From Streptomyces sp. BK340 (GTDB lineage: Bacteria > Actinomycetota > Actinomycetes > Streptomycetales > Streptomycetaceae), in assembly GCF_007827595.1 (NCBI RefSeq), contig NZ_VISR01000004.1, positions 186,001-250,000 of the forward strand: a stretch of 64,000 nucleotides of DNA, read 5' to 3'. A program made the translations under genes and the position numbers. How positions within the stretch are numbered: position 1 is the first letter of the stretch; each line of letters opens with the position of its first letter. Under the pieces are notes generated by a model that did not search any database, was not told the origin of the DNA, and worked only from the letters and a program-made list of their open reading frames with translations. Shown here in pieces: positions 44,407-53,510 of this stretch.

Positions 44407-45384
44407 ATGGGCGCCTACGACACCGAGATCGACGTGCTCGCCGCCGTGGCGCGGGCCGCGCTGGTGCGGGAGATCGACGCCGAGGGGGCCTGGGCCGAGG
44501 ACCCGGTGTGGCGGGAGGCGTTCTCGGAGGTGCCCCGGCACCTGTTCGTGCCGTTCTACTACGTCGGCGTCAGGGGCGGTTACGAGCGCCGCTGGCGGGA
44601 GAGCCCGAACCCCGAGGAGCGCGGACGCTGGGTGTCCGGCGCCTACGCCGACACCCCGCTGGCCACCCGGCTGCGCGACGGCGAGCTGCTCTCCTCCAGC
44701 AGCCAGCCCTCGCTCATGGCGAGGATGCTGGTCGCCCTGCGGGTCGAGGACGGCAACCGGGTCCTGGAGGTGGGTGCCGGGACGGGGTACAACGCGGCAC
44801 TGCTCGCCCACCGGCTCGGTGACGACGGCCTCGTCACCACCGTCGACCTGGAGCCGGAGATCACCGAGTCGGCCCGGCAGCACCTGGCCCTGGCCGGGTA
44901 CCACCCGGTGGTCGTCACCGGGGACGGCGCGCGCGGGGTGCCCGAACGCGCCCCGTTCGACCGGATCATCGCCACCTGCACGCTGTCCACGGTGCCGCGC
45001 GCCTGGCTCGACCAGTGCAGCCCCGGCGCCCGCATCCTGACCCCGTTCGCGACCGGGCTGCTCGCCCTCGACGTCTTCGGCGCCGGGCACGCCGAGGGCC
45101 GCTTCCTGTCCACGGCCGCCTACTTCGTGCCCCTGCGAGGCGCGGGCCGGGCGGAACCCGGGGCGGTGTCCCTGCACGGCCTGCCGCGCCCGGCCCGCGA
45201 GCACGAGCTGTTCCGCTTCCTGCTCGCCCTGACCCACGGCGCCTTCGACCCGCAGGAGGCCTACGCCCTGTGGGAGCGCGAGGGCAGACCGGAGCGCGCA
45301 CGGTACGGCGTCACGGTCAGCGGCGGGCGTGTGTGGGCGTGGCTGGACGACCCGGAGGGGCCGTACATCTGGCCCCTCCCCTGA
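44407..45384 (+). CDS. PCMT-like SAM-dependent methyltransferase
   Basis: 325 residues. Similar to protein-L-isoaspartate O-methyltransferase in its central domain: SSSSQPSLMARMLVALRVED, the SAM motif I VLEVGAGTGYNAALLA, TTVDLEPEITESARQHLA (motif II acid), and PFDRIIATCTLSTVPRAWLD. N-terminal VPRHLFVPFYYVG matches PCMT. The C-terminal ~110 residues are extra compared with the 210-residue enzyme; in actinomycetes this type is often called a methyltransferase of unknown substrate, sometimes used to install isoaspartate-type changes in peptides. No peptide precursor is visible nearby. Confidence 0.88.
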   Translation: MGAYDTEIDVLAAVARAALVREIDAEGAWAEDPVWREAFSEVPRHLFVPFYYVGVRGGYERRWRESPNPEERGRWVSGAYADTPLATRLRDGELLSSSSQPSLMARMLVALRVEDGNRVLEVGAGTGYNAALLAHRLGDDGLVTTVDLEPEITESARQHLALAGYHPVVVTGDGARGVPERAPFDRIIATCTLSTVPRAWLDQCSPGARILTPFATGLLALDVFGAGHAEGRFLSTAAYFVPLRGAGRAEPGAVSLHGLPRPAREHELFRFLLALTHGAFDPQEAYALWEREGRPERARYGVTVSGGRVWAWLDDPEGPYIWPLP

Positions 45385-45404
45385 TCGTCCGGTTCCTCCC
45401 GGGG

Positions 45405-46868
45405 TCAGCCCCGGCGGACGGTGATCGTCGTCCAGGCGCCCACGTGCACCCGGTCGCCGTCCTGCAGCGGCACCGGCACGAACGGCTGGATCGGTTCGTC
45501 CGAGCCGTTGACCGTGGTGCCGTTCGTCGAGTTCTGGTCGACGACCGCCCAGGTGCCGTCCGGCTGCTGGACCAGCACCGCGTGCTGGTGCGAGACGCCC
45601 GGGTCCTCCGGCGGCACCGACAGGTCGATGTCGGGGGTGTCGCCGGTGGAGTGCCGGCGGCGGCCGATGGTGACCTGGTTGCCGCTGAGCGTGCGCTGCT
45701 GCTCGGGCGAGTACGCGGGCAGGTTCAGACCGGCGGCCTCGGGGCCGGAGCGGTGCATCATCGCCATGAAGTACTCGCGGTCCGGGCCGATGGTCGCGAT
45801 CCACGTCGTCGGACCCTGCGGCGCCGGCGGGAAGCCGGGGCCGGGCGGGGCCTGGGTGGCGCCGGGCGGCGGGTAGCCGTAGCCCCCTCCGGGGCCTCCG
45901 GGGCTTCCGGCCGACGGCGGGGAGATCACCCAGTCGTCCTCGCCGCCGCCGAAGGCCGGACCGCCGGCCGGGGGCCGGCCGGTCTCCCGCGGGAACGCGG
46001 GCGGCGAGGGCGGGCCGGACTGCTGGAAGGCCTGCGGCGCACCGCCGGCCGGGCCGCCGGGACCGGCGGGCGGGGTCGGCCCGGGCGGCGGAGGAACCGG
46101 ACGGGACGGGTCGCCACCGAAGCTGGAGGGGCCACCGGGTCCGCCAGGACCGTTAGGACCGGAGGGCTCACGGCCGAAGGGGCCGCCGGGGCCCTGGCCC
46201 GGGCCAGGGCCGAAGCCGGACGGACCACCGGGCCCGCCGGGACCACCCTGGCCCTGCGCACCGCCGAAGCCCGAAGGACCGCCGGGGCCGCCGGGACCGC
46301 CCTGACCCTGACCGGGACCGCCGCCGAAGCCCGACGGGGGACCGGAGGGACGCCGGCCGCCGCCGAAGCCGCCCGGGCCGCCCGCGGTGGGCGGCGGGCC
46401 GGACGGGCCGCGCTCACCGGCGAACGGCGTCGGGCCCGAGGGCTCGCTGCCGAACGACGGGATCGGCTCGGCGGGACGGTTCACCTGCGAGGGCCGCGAG
46501 CCCTGGTACTCGTACGAGTCACCGCCGCCGTACGTCGAACTCGGCGGCTGGAAGCGCGGCTGGGCCGGCCGCGGCGCGGCCGGGGTGTACGAGGTGGCCG
46601 TGTTGGTCAGGAAGTTCCACCGGCACTCCTCGCAGAAGGGCGCGCCGCCCTCGCGGGGCGTCCGGCACTGCGGGCACAGCTCGGGCTCGGGCGCACCGGC
46701 CCCCTGCGGGCGGCCGCCGGCCTGGGTGCCCTGCCGGGGCGGGAAGCCGTATCCGCCGGCGGCCGGCGGCGGTGGCGGGGGCGGAGGTACGGCACCGGCC
46801 ATGCGGTGACCGCACACCTCGCACCAGTCGTCGGAACCCGACTGGTGTCCGTTCGGGCAGGTCGGCAT
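45405..46868 (-). CDS. FHA-domain protein with zinc ribbons
   Basis: 487 residues. N-terminal zinc-binding motifs CPNGHQ...CEVCG and CPQCRTPREGGAPFCEEC flank a poly-Pro segment. About 250 residues of Pro/Gly-rich disordered sequence follow (GGPGGFGGGRRPSGPPS type). The C-terminal FHA domain (~390-487) has VTIGRRRHSTGDTPDIDLSV, DPGVSHQHAVL and VVDQNSTNGTTVNGSDEPIQ, the phosphothreonine-binding loops. Last gene of the minus-strand signalling cluster; a natural reader for phosphorylation by the PknG-type kinase. Convergent with the methyltransferase, 20 bp apart. Confidence 0.93.
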   Translation of the reverse strand: MPTCPNGHQSGSDDWCEVCGHRMAGAVPPPPPPPPAAGGYGFPPRQGTQAGGRPQGAGAPEPELCPQCRTPREGGAPFCEECRWNFLTNTATSYTPAAPRPAQPRFQPPSSTYGGGDSYEYQGSRPSQVNRPAEPIPSFGSEPSGPTPFAGERGPSGPPPTAGGPGGFGGGRRPSGPPSGFGGGPGQGQGGPGGPGGPSGFGGAQGQGGPGGPGGPSGFGPGPGQGPGGPFGREPSGPNGPGGPGGPSSFGGDPSRPVPPPPGPTPPAGPGGPAGGAPQAFQQSGPPSPPAFPRETGRPPAGGPAFGGGEDDWVISPPSAGSPGGPGGGYGYPPPGATQAPPGPGFPPAPQGPTTWIATIGPDREYFMAMMHRSGPEAAGLNLPAYSPEQQRTLSGNQVTIGRRRHSTGDTPDIDLSVPPEDPGVSHQHAVLVQQPDGTWAVVDQNSTNGTTVNGSDEPIQPFVPVPLQDGDRVHVGAWTTITVRRG

Positions 46869-46918
46869 GTCGGCGCTTCCCCCTCTCCTTCAGGGTCCTA
46901 CTCAGTACTGCTGAGTCA

Positions 46919-48262
46919 CTACTTCTTTACACGAACAGTCTTTGTGGACCGTGTCTCGAGAGTCATCTCGTCGGCCTCCGCGACCTTCGCCTTCAGTCGC
47001 ACAGTACCTGTCGCTGCATCGACCACGTCCACCACCTTCGCAAGCAGTTTCGCAGTATCGGCGTTCCCGGAGGCACTCGCGAGCTGAACAGCGCGGCCCA
47101 GTTTGGCCGTTGCTCCATCGAAATCGCCCGCTTTACGGAGATCGAGGCCTTGTTGGATGGCTTGTGCCAGTTCGGCCTGCCCGGTGTAGTGGGCGACTTG
47201 GGGGTTGATCGAGGTCGAGGCCGTCATGTCGTCGGTCCACACGGCCCGCACGAGCCCCTGGGCGCCTAGGTTCTGTGCCGTCCCGTCCGGCTGCGGTACG
47301 ACCAGTGAGACCCGGGCGGCGAGCATCTCCCGGCCGAGGCCGGCCGCCGGGACCTCGACGCACAGGTGGTAGTCGCGGGACTCATCGCCCCAGGACCCGG
47401 TGGGGTAGTCCCCGGCCCGGGGCCCGGCCTCCGTGCGCCGGCCGGTCAACTCCTCCACCGTGGGCGCGACTTGCTTGACGAACCTGATGGTCGTGCCGAC
47501 CGGGGTCCACACCCGCAGGGCGACGTCGGCGACCTCCTTGCCCATCGCCGTCTCCATCATGTGCGTGAAGTCGGCGGCCAGCCCGGCCGGGTCGGCGACG
47601 ATGTCGGCGGTGCCGAGCAGCGCGGAGGCGATGCCTGTGACTTCTTTCACTTCCCAGTCGGTGCCCACGCCGCGCGCGTCACAGGTGAACCGCCCGGCAC
47701 ACTCGTCCAGCGCGGCCCGCAGGTCCTCCGGCGACTCGTGCTCGTTGCGTCCGTCGGTGAGCAGGATGCCGTGCCGGATGGCCACGTCCGCCGAGGACAG
47801 CAGCCGGTCGGCCAGCCGCAGCCAGGTGCCGATGGCCGTACCGCCGCCCGCGCCGAGCCGGCGCAGCGCCTGCTTGGCCTCCTCGCGGGTCCGGGCGTCG
47901 GCGACCGCGAGCCGTCCGCCGCCCGGGTAGACCTCCTTGGCGACGTGTGTGCCGCCGATCACCGCGAAGTGGGTGCCGTCGCGCAGGGTGTCGATCGCGG
48001 CGGCCGTGGCGTCCCGGGCGTTGCGCATCTTGGTCGGCGGGTAGTCCATGGAGCCCGAGCAGTCGACCATGACCGCCACGGCGGCGGAGGGCCCGTGGCC
48101 CGGTGCGTACACGGGTGCGGCGAGCGCGCTCCCGATCGTTCCGCCGCCCGTCGCCGTCACCGTGACGATGGCGTTGACCTCACGGCCGCCCTCGGGCAGG
48201 TACTCGTTCTGGTAGACGTCGACCGAGAACTGTGGCGCGTGGGACTTCGCGAAATTGGCCAT
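46919..48262 (-). CDS. von Willebrand factor A domain protein
   Basis: 447 residues, cytosolic. vWA domain with a metal-ion site: VMVDCSGSMDYPP (D-x-S-x-S), GAGGGTAIGTWLRLADRLLS (Thr ligand) and ILLTDGRNEH. Before it is a beta-rich segment (FSVDVYQNEYLPEGGREVNA); after it an Ig-like region and a helical tail (HYTGQAELAQAIQQGLDLRK, then GRAVQLASASGNADTAKLLA). vWA proteins act as metal-dependent scaffolds. Between the phosphatase and FHA genes in the cluster. A hairpin lies just upstream on the transcript. Confidence 0.9.
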   Translation of the reverse strand: MANFAKSHAPQFSVDVYQNEYLPEGGREVNAIVTVTATGGGTIGSALAAPVYAPGHGPSAAVAVMVDCSGSMDYPPTKMRNARDATAAAIDTLRDGTHFAVIGGTHVAKEVYPGGGRLAVADARTREEAKQALRRLGAGGGTAIGTWLRLADRLLSSADVAIRHGILLTDGRNEHESPEDLRAALDECAGRFTCDARGVGTDWEVKEVTGIASALLGTADIVADPAGLAADFTHMMETAMGKEVADVALRVWTPVGTTIRFVKQVAPTVEELTGRRTEAGPRAGDYPTGSWGDESRDYHLCVEVPAAGLGREMLAARVSLVVPQPDGTAQNLGAQGLVRAVWTDDMTASTSINPQVAHYTGQAELAQAIQQGLDLRKAGDFDGATAKLGRAVQLASASGNADTAKLLAKVVDVVDAATGTVRLKAKVAEADEMTLETRSTKTVRVKK

Positions 48263-48313
48263 GTTGGTTCAGATCCCCCTCGGACACCCCGCCGAAGCGG
48301 AGCAATGCGTGTG

Positions 48314-48339
48314 GACGGACCGGTCCCCTCCGGTCCGTC
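48314..48339 (-). terminator. Hairpin between the PP2C and vWA genes
   Basis: 10-bp perfect stem (48314-48323 with 48330-48339), 6-nt loop. It lies in a 101-bp spacer, so it could end one transcript or attenuate expression of vWA and FHA relative to kinase and phosphatase. Confidence 0.55.
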
Positions 48340-48363
48340 GAGGCTTCCCCGTTCTGTACGGCC

Positions 48364-49671
48364 TCAGGCCGATCCTGCCCCCTGCGGCGGCACCGGGAAC
48401 GGCAGGACGGCCACTGTTACGTTGTCGTGGCCCCCGCCGTCCAGGGCGTGGCCGACCAGAACGCGGGCGCTGTGCAGTGGCCGCTCGGCCGCGTCGGCCG
48501 GTACGGCCTCGGCCATCTCCTCGGCCGTCTCCGCGTAGTTCCACAGGCCGTCGGTGCACACCACCACGACACCGGGCCGGTCCGGCTTGAAGGAGGCGGT
48601 GTGCGGCTCCAGTTCGTAGGCGTCCGCGCCGAGCCAGCCGGTGATCGCGTGGGCGCGCTCGTCGGCGTAGGCCTCCGCCTCGTTCATCAGGCCGGCCGCG
48701 ACCATCTGCGCCGCCCAGGAGTCGTCCTCGGTCAGCCGGGCCGCGGGCGCGCCGCGGTCCGCCGGCACCCAGTAGGCGCGGCTGTCGCCGACCCAGCCCA
48801 CCACCAGCAGCCCGGAGGTGACGACCGCGCCGACGATGGTGCACGCCGGGGCGTTCTGGTGCGGGGCGTGCTCACGGTCCGCTGCGGGCTCCCCGGCGAG
48901 CGCGTTGACGGCCTGGGCGGCCGCCACGATCGCCTCGTGCATCGCCTGCTGCGGGTGCGTGCCGCGCGGCAGGGCGGCCAGCAGGGTGTCACCGGCCGCC
49001 TGTGCGGCGGCCGCCGAGGCCTCGTCCGGGCGGGTCGCCGAGGACACGCCGTCACAGACGATCGCCAGGTCGGCGGGCGCGCCGTCGGGCAGCGCGGTGC
49101 GGCCGACCGTGAAGGCGTCCTCGTTGCGGTGGTGGCGCAGACCGCGGTCGCTGACCGCGGCGACCGGGCCCGACTCCCGCTCCATGTGGTCGCGTTCGCG
49201 GGGCTGGGCGTGCCCGCAGTTCTCGCAGTAGCCGTCGCTGTCCACCCGGCCCGCCCGGCAGGCCACACAGACCGGCTGGGGCTCCTCCGGCACGGCGGCG
49301 GCCGCCGCGCGCGGGTCCGGTGCCTGCAGCGGGTACTCGTCGGGCTCCGGGGGCCGGTCGAAGCGGACACCGGGCGCGGCCGGCTCCTCGGCGTGCAGCG
49401 GCTTGCCTCCCGAGTCGGTGCCGGGCAGATCGGCCGGCAGATGGACCTCGCCCGGGGTGCCGCCGGAGCCGGCCGGCTCGGGGGCGGGCCAGTCCACGCC
49501 GTCCCCGGGCACGGGGGAGCCGGTCATGGTGAGCGTCGGATGGTCCTGCGGCGGGACGGGCACGACGGACAGGTCGTATCCGCACGCGCCGCAGAACAGG
49601 TCACCCGGTTCGAGCGGCTCCGCGCAGCTCGGGCACTTCGACGGTGCGGCCTGCTGGGGCATCTGCGACAT
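48364..49671 (-). CDS. PP2C-type Ser/Thr phosphatase with zinc ribbons
   Basis: 435 residues from ATG 49671 (an adjacent TTG at 49674 is in frame). Zinc ribbons CPSCAEPLEPGDLFCGACG at the N-terminus and CVACRAGRVDSDGYCENCGH at ~residue 135-155, joined by a disordered Pro-rich linker. PP2C domain (~170-430): SDRGLRHHRNEDAF, LAIVCDGVSSATRPDEA, GWVGDSRAYW, TDGLWNYAET and HDNVTVAVL with the metal-binding Asp residues. Presumably reverses phosphorylation by the kinase encoded immediately upstream; 3 bp separate the two genes. Confidence 0.95.
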   Translation of the reverse strand: MSQMPQQAAPSKCPSCAEPLEPGDLFCGACGYDLSVVPVPPQDHPTLTMTGSPVPGDGVDWPAPEPAGSGGTPGEVHLPADLPGTDSGGKPLHAEEPAAPGVRFDRPPEPDEYPLQAPDPRAAAAAVPEEPQPVCVACRAGRVDSDGYCENCGHAQPRERDHMERESGPVAAVSDRGLRHHRNEDAFTVGRTALPDGAPADLAIVCDGVSSATRPDEASAAAAQAAGDTLLAALPRGTHPQQAMHEAIVAAAQAVNALAGEPAADREHAPHQNAPACTIVGAVVTSGLLVVGWVGDSRAYWVPADRGAPAARLTEDDSWAAQMVAAGLMNEAEAYADERAHAITGWLGADAYELEPHTASFKPDRPGVVVVCTDGLWNYAETAEEMAEAVPADAAERPLHSARVLVGHALDGGGHDNVTVAVLPFPVPPQGAGSA

Positions 49672-49674
49672 CAA

Positions 49675-52143
49675 CTACACCCACGTCCGGGGGCGGTAAC
49701 GGTTGGCCCGTTCCACCAGTTCGATCCTCTCCTCGCCGCCGGGCGCCAGCCGGGCCAGCGTGCGGTACGCGCGCTCCAGTCCGAAGCGGAGGCCCCGCTC
49801 GTCCAGACCGCTGCCGAGCAACACCCGTCCGCCGGCGGCGGGTCGGTCGGTGCCCTGGCCTGTGGAGAGTATCCAGTCCAGCGCGCTGCCGAGCACTTCG
49901 GCCGACAACTGCTCGCGCCGGGACGGGTCCAGGCCGTACGCGTCGAGCGCCTCGACCTGGCCGGCGGCGGCCGTCAGATCGTCCAGGAACGCCACGTCCG
50001 CGGCGCTCGCGGTGCGCTGTCTGAGCCGCGCCCGGACCGCGGCGACCCGGGCGGCCGTGTAGTGGATGGAGGACTCCGGCACCGACTCCAGGGTCCGTAC
50101 GGCACCGCGCCGGTCGCCGGCCGCGAGCTGCACCCGGGCCAGCCCGAAGGCCGTGCTGACGAAGCTCGGATCGGTCGCCCACACCAGGCCGTAGTACTCG
50201 GCCGCGTTGTCCAGCTGGCCCAGCACCTCCGCGCACAGGCCGAGCGCCAGCTTGGGCGCGGCCTCGCCCGGGAAGGCGTCGTAGATCGCGTCGAAGGACA
50301 GCGCCGCGCCTTCGAAGTCACCGGTGACCAGGGCGGCAACGCCCCGGTACCACACCACCCGCCAGTCGTCGGGCCGTTCCTCGTCCAGCTCGGCCAGTGC
50401 CATCAGCGCGGCCTGGTGCTCGCCGCTCTCCAGCCGCGCCCGGATCTGCCGCAGCCGGGTCTCGACGGTCTGCGTGGGCGCCGCGTCCAGCGCGCTGATC
50501 AGCTCGGCCGGCGCGGACGCCATCAGGCCCGCCAGGAAACCGGCGTTGGGGTCGCCCGGGTCGACCAGCGGTACGGGCAGGGCGAGGGCGGCGGCGGGGG
50601 TCTCGACCGGCTTGACGATCGAGGCCGCGGGCAGCGCGGGGGCGGGCCGGGCGCTGTGTACCTGCCGCGCCCCGAGCCGGGACACGTCCCCGTCGAGCTT
50701 GGGGAACAACTCGGTGTCCGTGACCTTCACTTCGGGCCCGAGCAGCGTCGACAGCGCGGGCCGGGCCTGCCCGGTCTGCAGCGAGACGACCTCGCGCAGG
50801 ACCCCGGTCAGCTGCTCGGCCATCTCCTGCGCGGAACCGAACCGGCGGGCCGGGTCGGGGTCGGTGGCGCGGACCAGGAGCCGGTAGAAGGACTCGTACC
50901 GGTGGAAGACCTCGATGTTGTCCGGGTCGGGCAGGGAGTCCACGAAGACGTTCGTGTACCCCTGGAAGTCGAAGGTGAGTACCGCGAGCGTACGGCCCAC
51001 CGTGTACAGGTCGCTCGCCACCGACGGGCCGACCTCGGCGACCTCGGGCGCCTGGTAGCCCACCGTGCCGTAGATCGCCGACTCGTCGTCGTCCATGCGG
51101 CGCACCGCGCCCATGTCGATCAGCTTGAGCTGGTCCTCGGTCTGGATGGCGTTGTCGACCTTGAAGTCGCAGTACAGCAGGTTGCGGCTGTGCAGATGCC
51201 CGAGCGCCTCCAGCGCTTCGATGCCGTACGCGCACGCCTGTTCCACCGGCAGCGGATCGCGCCGGCCGTCCGGTGTGCGGCGGGCGTTGGCGATCTCCTT
51301 CAGCGACTTGCCGCCGACGTACTCCATGACGATGTAGCCGTCGAGGGAGCCGGTGCGCTGGTCGAGGTGCTCCACGAAGTTGTAGATCCGCACGATGTTG
51401 GCGTGCTCGATCTCCGCGAGGAAGCGCCGCTCGGAGATCGCGGCCGCCATCGCGTCCTGGTCGCCGGTGTCGAGCAGGCCCTTGAGCACCACCCACCGGT
51501 CGGACACGGCCCGGTCCACGGCCAGGTAGATCCAGCCCAGGCCGCCGTGCGCGAGGCAGCCCGCGACCTCGTACTGGCCGTGCACGATGTCCCCGGCCTT
51601 CAGCTTCGGCACGAACGAGTAGGGGTGCCCGCACTTGGTGCAGAACCCCTCCGTGCGCCCCGGCCGGTCACCGCGCGCCCGGCCCACGGGAGCCCCGCAG
51701 TCGGACCGCGAGCAGAACCGCTTCCGCTCCGGCACCTCCGGGTTCTCCAGCACCATCGCGCGCGGGTCCGGCCGCGGTACCTGCGGCACCGAGACGAGAC
51801 CGGCGCCCAGCCGCCCCCGGGCGGAGGTGCCGGAGGAGGAGCCGGAGCTGCGCACCGACACCGAACGGCCGGTGGACCTGCCCGACAGCGAGCGCGAGAG
51901 CCGCCCGGACACCGAGCGCCGCGACCTGGACGACTGCGACGACGTACGCGAGCTGCGCGCACTGCCGCCGCTCGCCGAGCCCCTGCCGCCACTGGTGATC
52001 CCGGTGGGCGGCGACCCGACCATCCCGGTCGCCGAGACGACGGGGGCGAGGCCGCAGGTGTCGCAGTACAGTTCACCGCCGCCGACGTCCTCGTACGTCC
52101 CCTCGCAGCCCGGCCGCTGGCACGCCCGCTGTGCCTGACTCAT
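49675..52143 (-). CDS. pknG: PknG-type Ser/Thr protein kinase
   Basis: 822 residues. N-terminal zinc ribbon (ACQRPGCEG...CDTCG), a Ser/Arg-rich disordered stretch (~50-110), a rubredoxin-like pair FCSRSDCGAPVG and FCTKCGHPY, the kinase domain (~190-450), and a TPR-rich C-terminus (~560-800). The kinase features are PknG-specific: GGLGWIYLAVDRAVSDRWVV, VLKGLL with the Lys, the catalytic loop NLLYCDFKVDN instead of HRD, and LIDMGAVRR instead of DFG. In mycobacteria PknG phosphorylates GarA to control 2-oxoglutarate/glutamate flux. The start overlaps the preceding gene by ATGA. Confidence 0.93.
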   Translation of the reverse strand: MSQAQRACQRPGCEGTYEDVGGGELYCDTCGLAPVVSATGMVGSPPTGITSGGRGSASGGSARSSRTSSQSSRSRRSVSGRLSRSLSGRSTGRSVSVRSSGSSSGTSARGRLGAGLVSVPQVPRPDPRAMVLENPEVPERKRFCSRSDCGAPVGRARGDRPGRTEGFCTKCGHPYSFVPKLKAGDIVHGQYEVAGCLAHGGLGWIYLAVDRAVSDRWVVLKGLLDTGDQDAMAAAISERRFLAEIEHANIVRIYNFVEHLDQRTGSLDGYIVMEYVGGKSLKEIANARRTPDGRRDPLPVEQACAYGIEALEALGHLHSRNLLYCDFKVDNAIQTEDQLKLIDMGAVRRMDDDESAIYGTVGYQAPEVAEVGPSVASDLYTVGRTLAVLTFDFQGYTNVFVDSLPDPDNIEVFHRYESFYRLLVRATDPDPARRFGSAQEMAEQLTGVLREVVSLQTGQARPALSTLLGPEVKVTDTELFPKLDGDVSRLGARQVHSARPAPALPAASIVKPVETPAAALALPVPLVDPGDPNAGFLAGLMASAPAELISALDAAPTQTVETRLRQIRARLESGEHQAALMALAELDEERPDDWRVVWYRGVAALVTGDFEGAALSFDAIYDAFPGEAAPKLALGLCAEVLGQLDNAAEYYGLVWATDPSFVSTAFGLARVQLAAGDRRGAVRTLESVPESSIHYTAARVAAVRARLRQRTASAADVAFLDDLTAAAGQVEALDAYGLDPSRREQLSAEVLGSALDWILSTGQGTDRPAAGGRVLLGSGLDERGLRFGLERAYRTLARLAPGGEERIELVERANRYRPRTWV

Positions 52144-53450
52144 GACGACTCACTCCTACGGTCCTGAGGTTCGCCCTGCTGGGGAATCCTCGACGCGCCG
52201 AGCTGTTCGGCCGCGGCCTGCTGGTAGCGCAGCACGGCCTGTTCGGCCACCCGCAGGTCGCAGGGGGCGCTCCACAGCATGCGCCGGGCGCTGTCGTACC
52301 GCTCGATCAGCAGGGGGTCCTCGGCCAGCCCGTGCCGGGCGACCTTCGCCCGGTACGCGTCCAGGCGGCCGCGCAGCTCGGCGCGGACCGCGAGCGGCGC
52401 GGTGACCGCCGTCAACGACTCACGCGCGCGCAGCAGTTCGTCCTCGGCCTTCTGCTCCAGGGACTCCAGGAGCGGGGAGAGCCGGTGCCACTGCGCCTGC
52501 CGTCGGTACTCGGCCGCGGTCGCCAGCTGTTCCTGCAGCGCGGTCGGGGGTCCGCTGACGACGGGCACCTCGGTCGCGGCGATCTTGGCGAGCACCTCAC
52601 CGCGCGCGGTGCGCGCCTCGGCGAGCGTGCGGTCCGCGCGGGACAGCACGTCCCGCAGCCGGATCAGCCGGGTCTCCGCGTCCTGGCGGACGGTCAGCAC
52701 GGCGTCGATCTCGCGGCGCACGTCCTCCAGGGCGCGCGCCTCACGGTCGTACACGGTGGTGTCCGGGCGGCCGCCGCCGGGCGCCGAACTGCCCTCCGCG
52801 GGCACCCAGAAGGCGAGCGGGTCCGAGACCACGTCCTCGCGCAGCCTGGTCAGCGTGCGGGTGATGCGCTCCAGGTCGTCGCCGGCCGGGTGCTCGCCGG
52901 GGCGTACGCCGACGGAGTGCGCGAGCTTGCGGGTGCGCTGAAGTTCCGCGGCGAGTAAATCGATCCGGGCGGGCAGCGCCGACCAGACCGCGTCGGCGGT
53001 GACGACCAGGTCCAGCGAGGACGCGTACAGCTCGTTCATCCGGTCGACCAGGGTGCCGAGCGAGAAGCTCTCGCTGAGCCTGCCGGCGGCCGCGAGCGTG
53101 ACGGCGCCGCCGGGCACGGTGACGGAGTCGCCGCGCAGCAGTTCGGTCAGCTCCACCAGGTCCTCGCGGCTGGACCAGCGGCGCCGGGCGCGGATCTCCC
53201 GGGCGGAGCGCAACGCGGCCGTGTACGCGTCGAAGTACGCCCACAGCAGGGTGATCGACGCCTCCGCGGCCGCCCAGCGTTCCCTGGTGACGCCGGTCAG
53301 TTCGGCGCCTTCGAGGAGTCTGCGGCCCGCGTGGTCCTGGAGGGCGAGCAGTGAGGTCTCGATCGCCTCGTGCTCGGCGCCGAGCCGCGCCAGCGCACGG
53401 TCCACCTCGTCCCGGTCCATCACCGGCCCGGCGGGGTCCGTGACGCCCAT
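52140..53450 (-). CDS. Helical protein of unknown function in the PknG operon
   Basis: 436 residues, soluble, almost wholly alpha-helical with coiled-coil stretches (DRDEVDRALARLGAEHEAIE; ALEDVRREIDAVLTVRQDAE; LLESLEQKAEDELLRARESL). No signal peptide, cysteine motif or catalytic signature. Its stop overlaps the kinase start by 4 bp and it follows the binding-protein gene by 60 bp, so it is firmly part of the operon. A scaffold or adaptor between the membrane sensor and the kinase is a reasonable guess; the mycobacterial glnX-glnH-pknG locus has no obvious counterpart. Confidence 0.85.
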   Translation of the reverse strand: MGVTDPAGPVMDRDEVDRALARLGAEHEAIETSLLALQDHAGRRLLEGAELTGVTRERWAAAEASITLLWAYFDAYTAALRSAREIRARRRWSSREDLVELTELLRGDSVTVPGGAVTLAAAGRLSESFSLGTLVDRMNELYASSLDLVVTADAVWSALPARIDLLAAELQRTRKLAHSVGVRPGEHPAGDDLERITRTLTRLREDVVSDPLAFWVPAEGSSAPGGGRPDTTVYDREARALEDVRREIDAVLTVRQDAETRLIRLRDVLSRADRTLAEARTARGEVLAKIAATEVPVVSGPPTALQEQLATAAEYRRQAQWHRLSPLLESLEQKAEDELLRARESLTAVTAPLAVRAELRGRLDAYRAKVARHGLAEDPLLIERYDSARRMLWSAPCDLRVAEQAVLRYQQAAAEQLGASRIPQQGEPQDRRSESS

Positions 53451-53510
53451 CGATCACCTCTCGCTGCTGTGTGGTTGGCCTTAGGTGGGTTCTGGTCGGG
53501 GTGGGGTGGT

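Noticed and set aside
48232..52167. 1311-codon open frame on the plus strand
   Set aside because: Antisense of the vWA, PP2C and PknG genes, whose domains are unambiguous on the minus strand.
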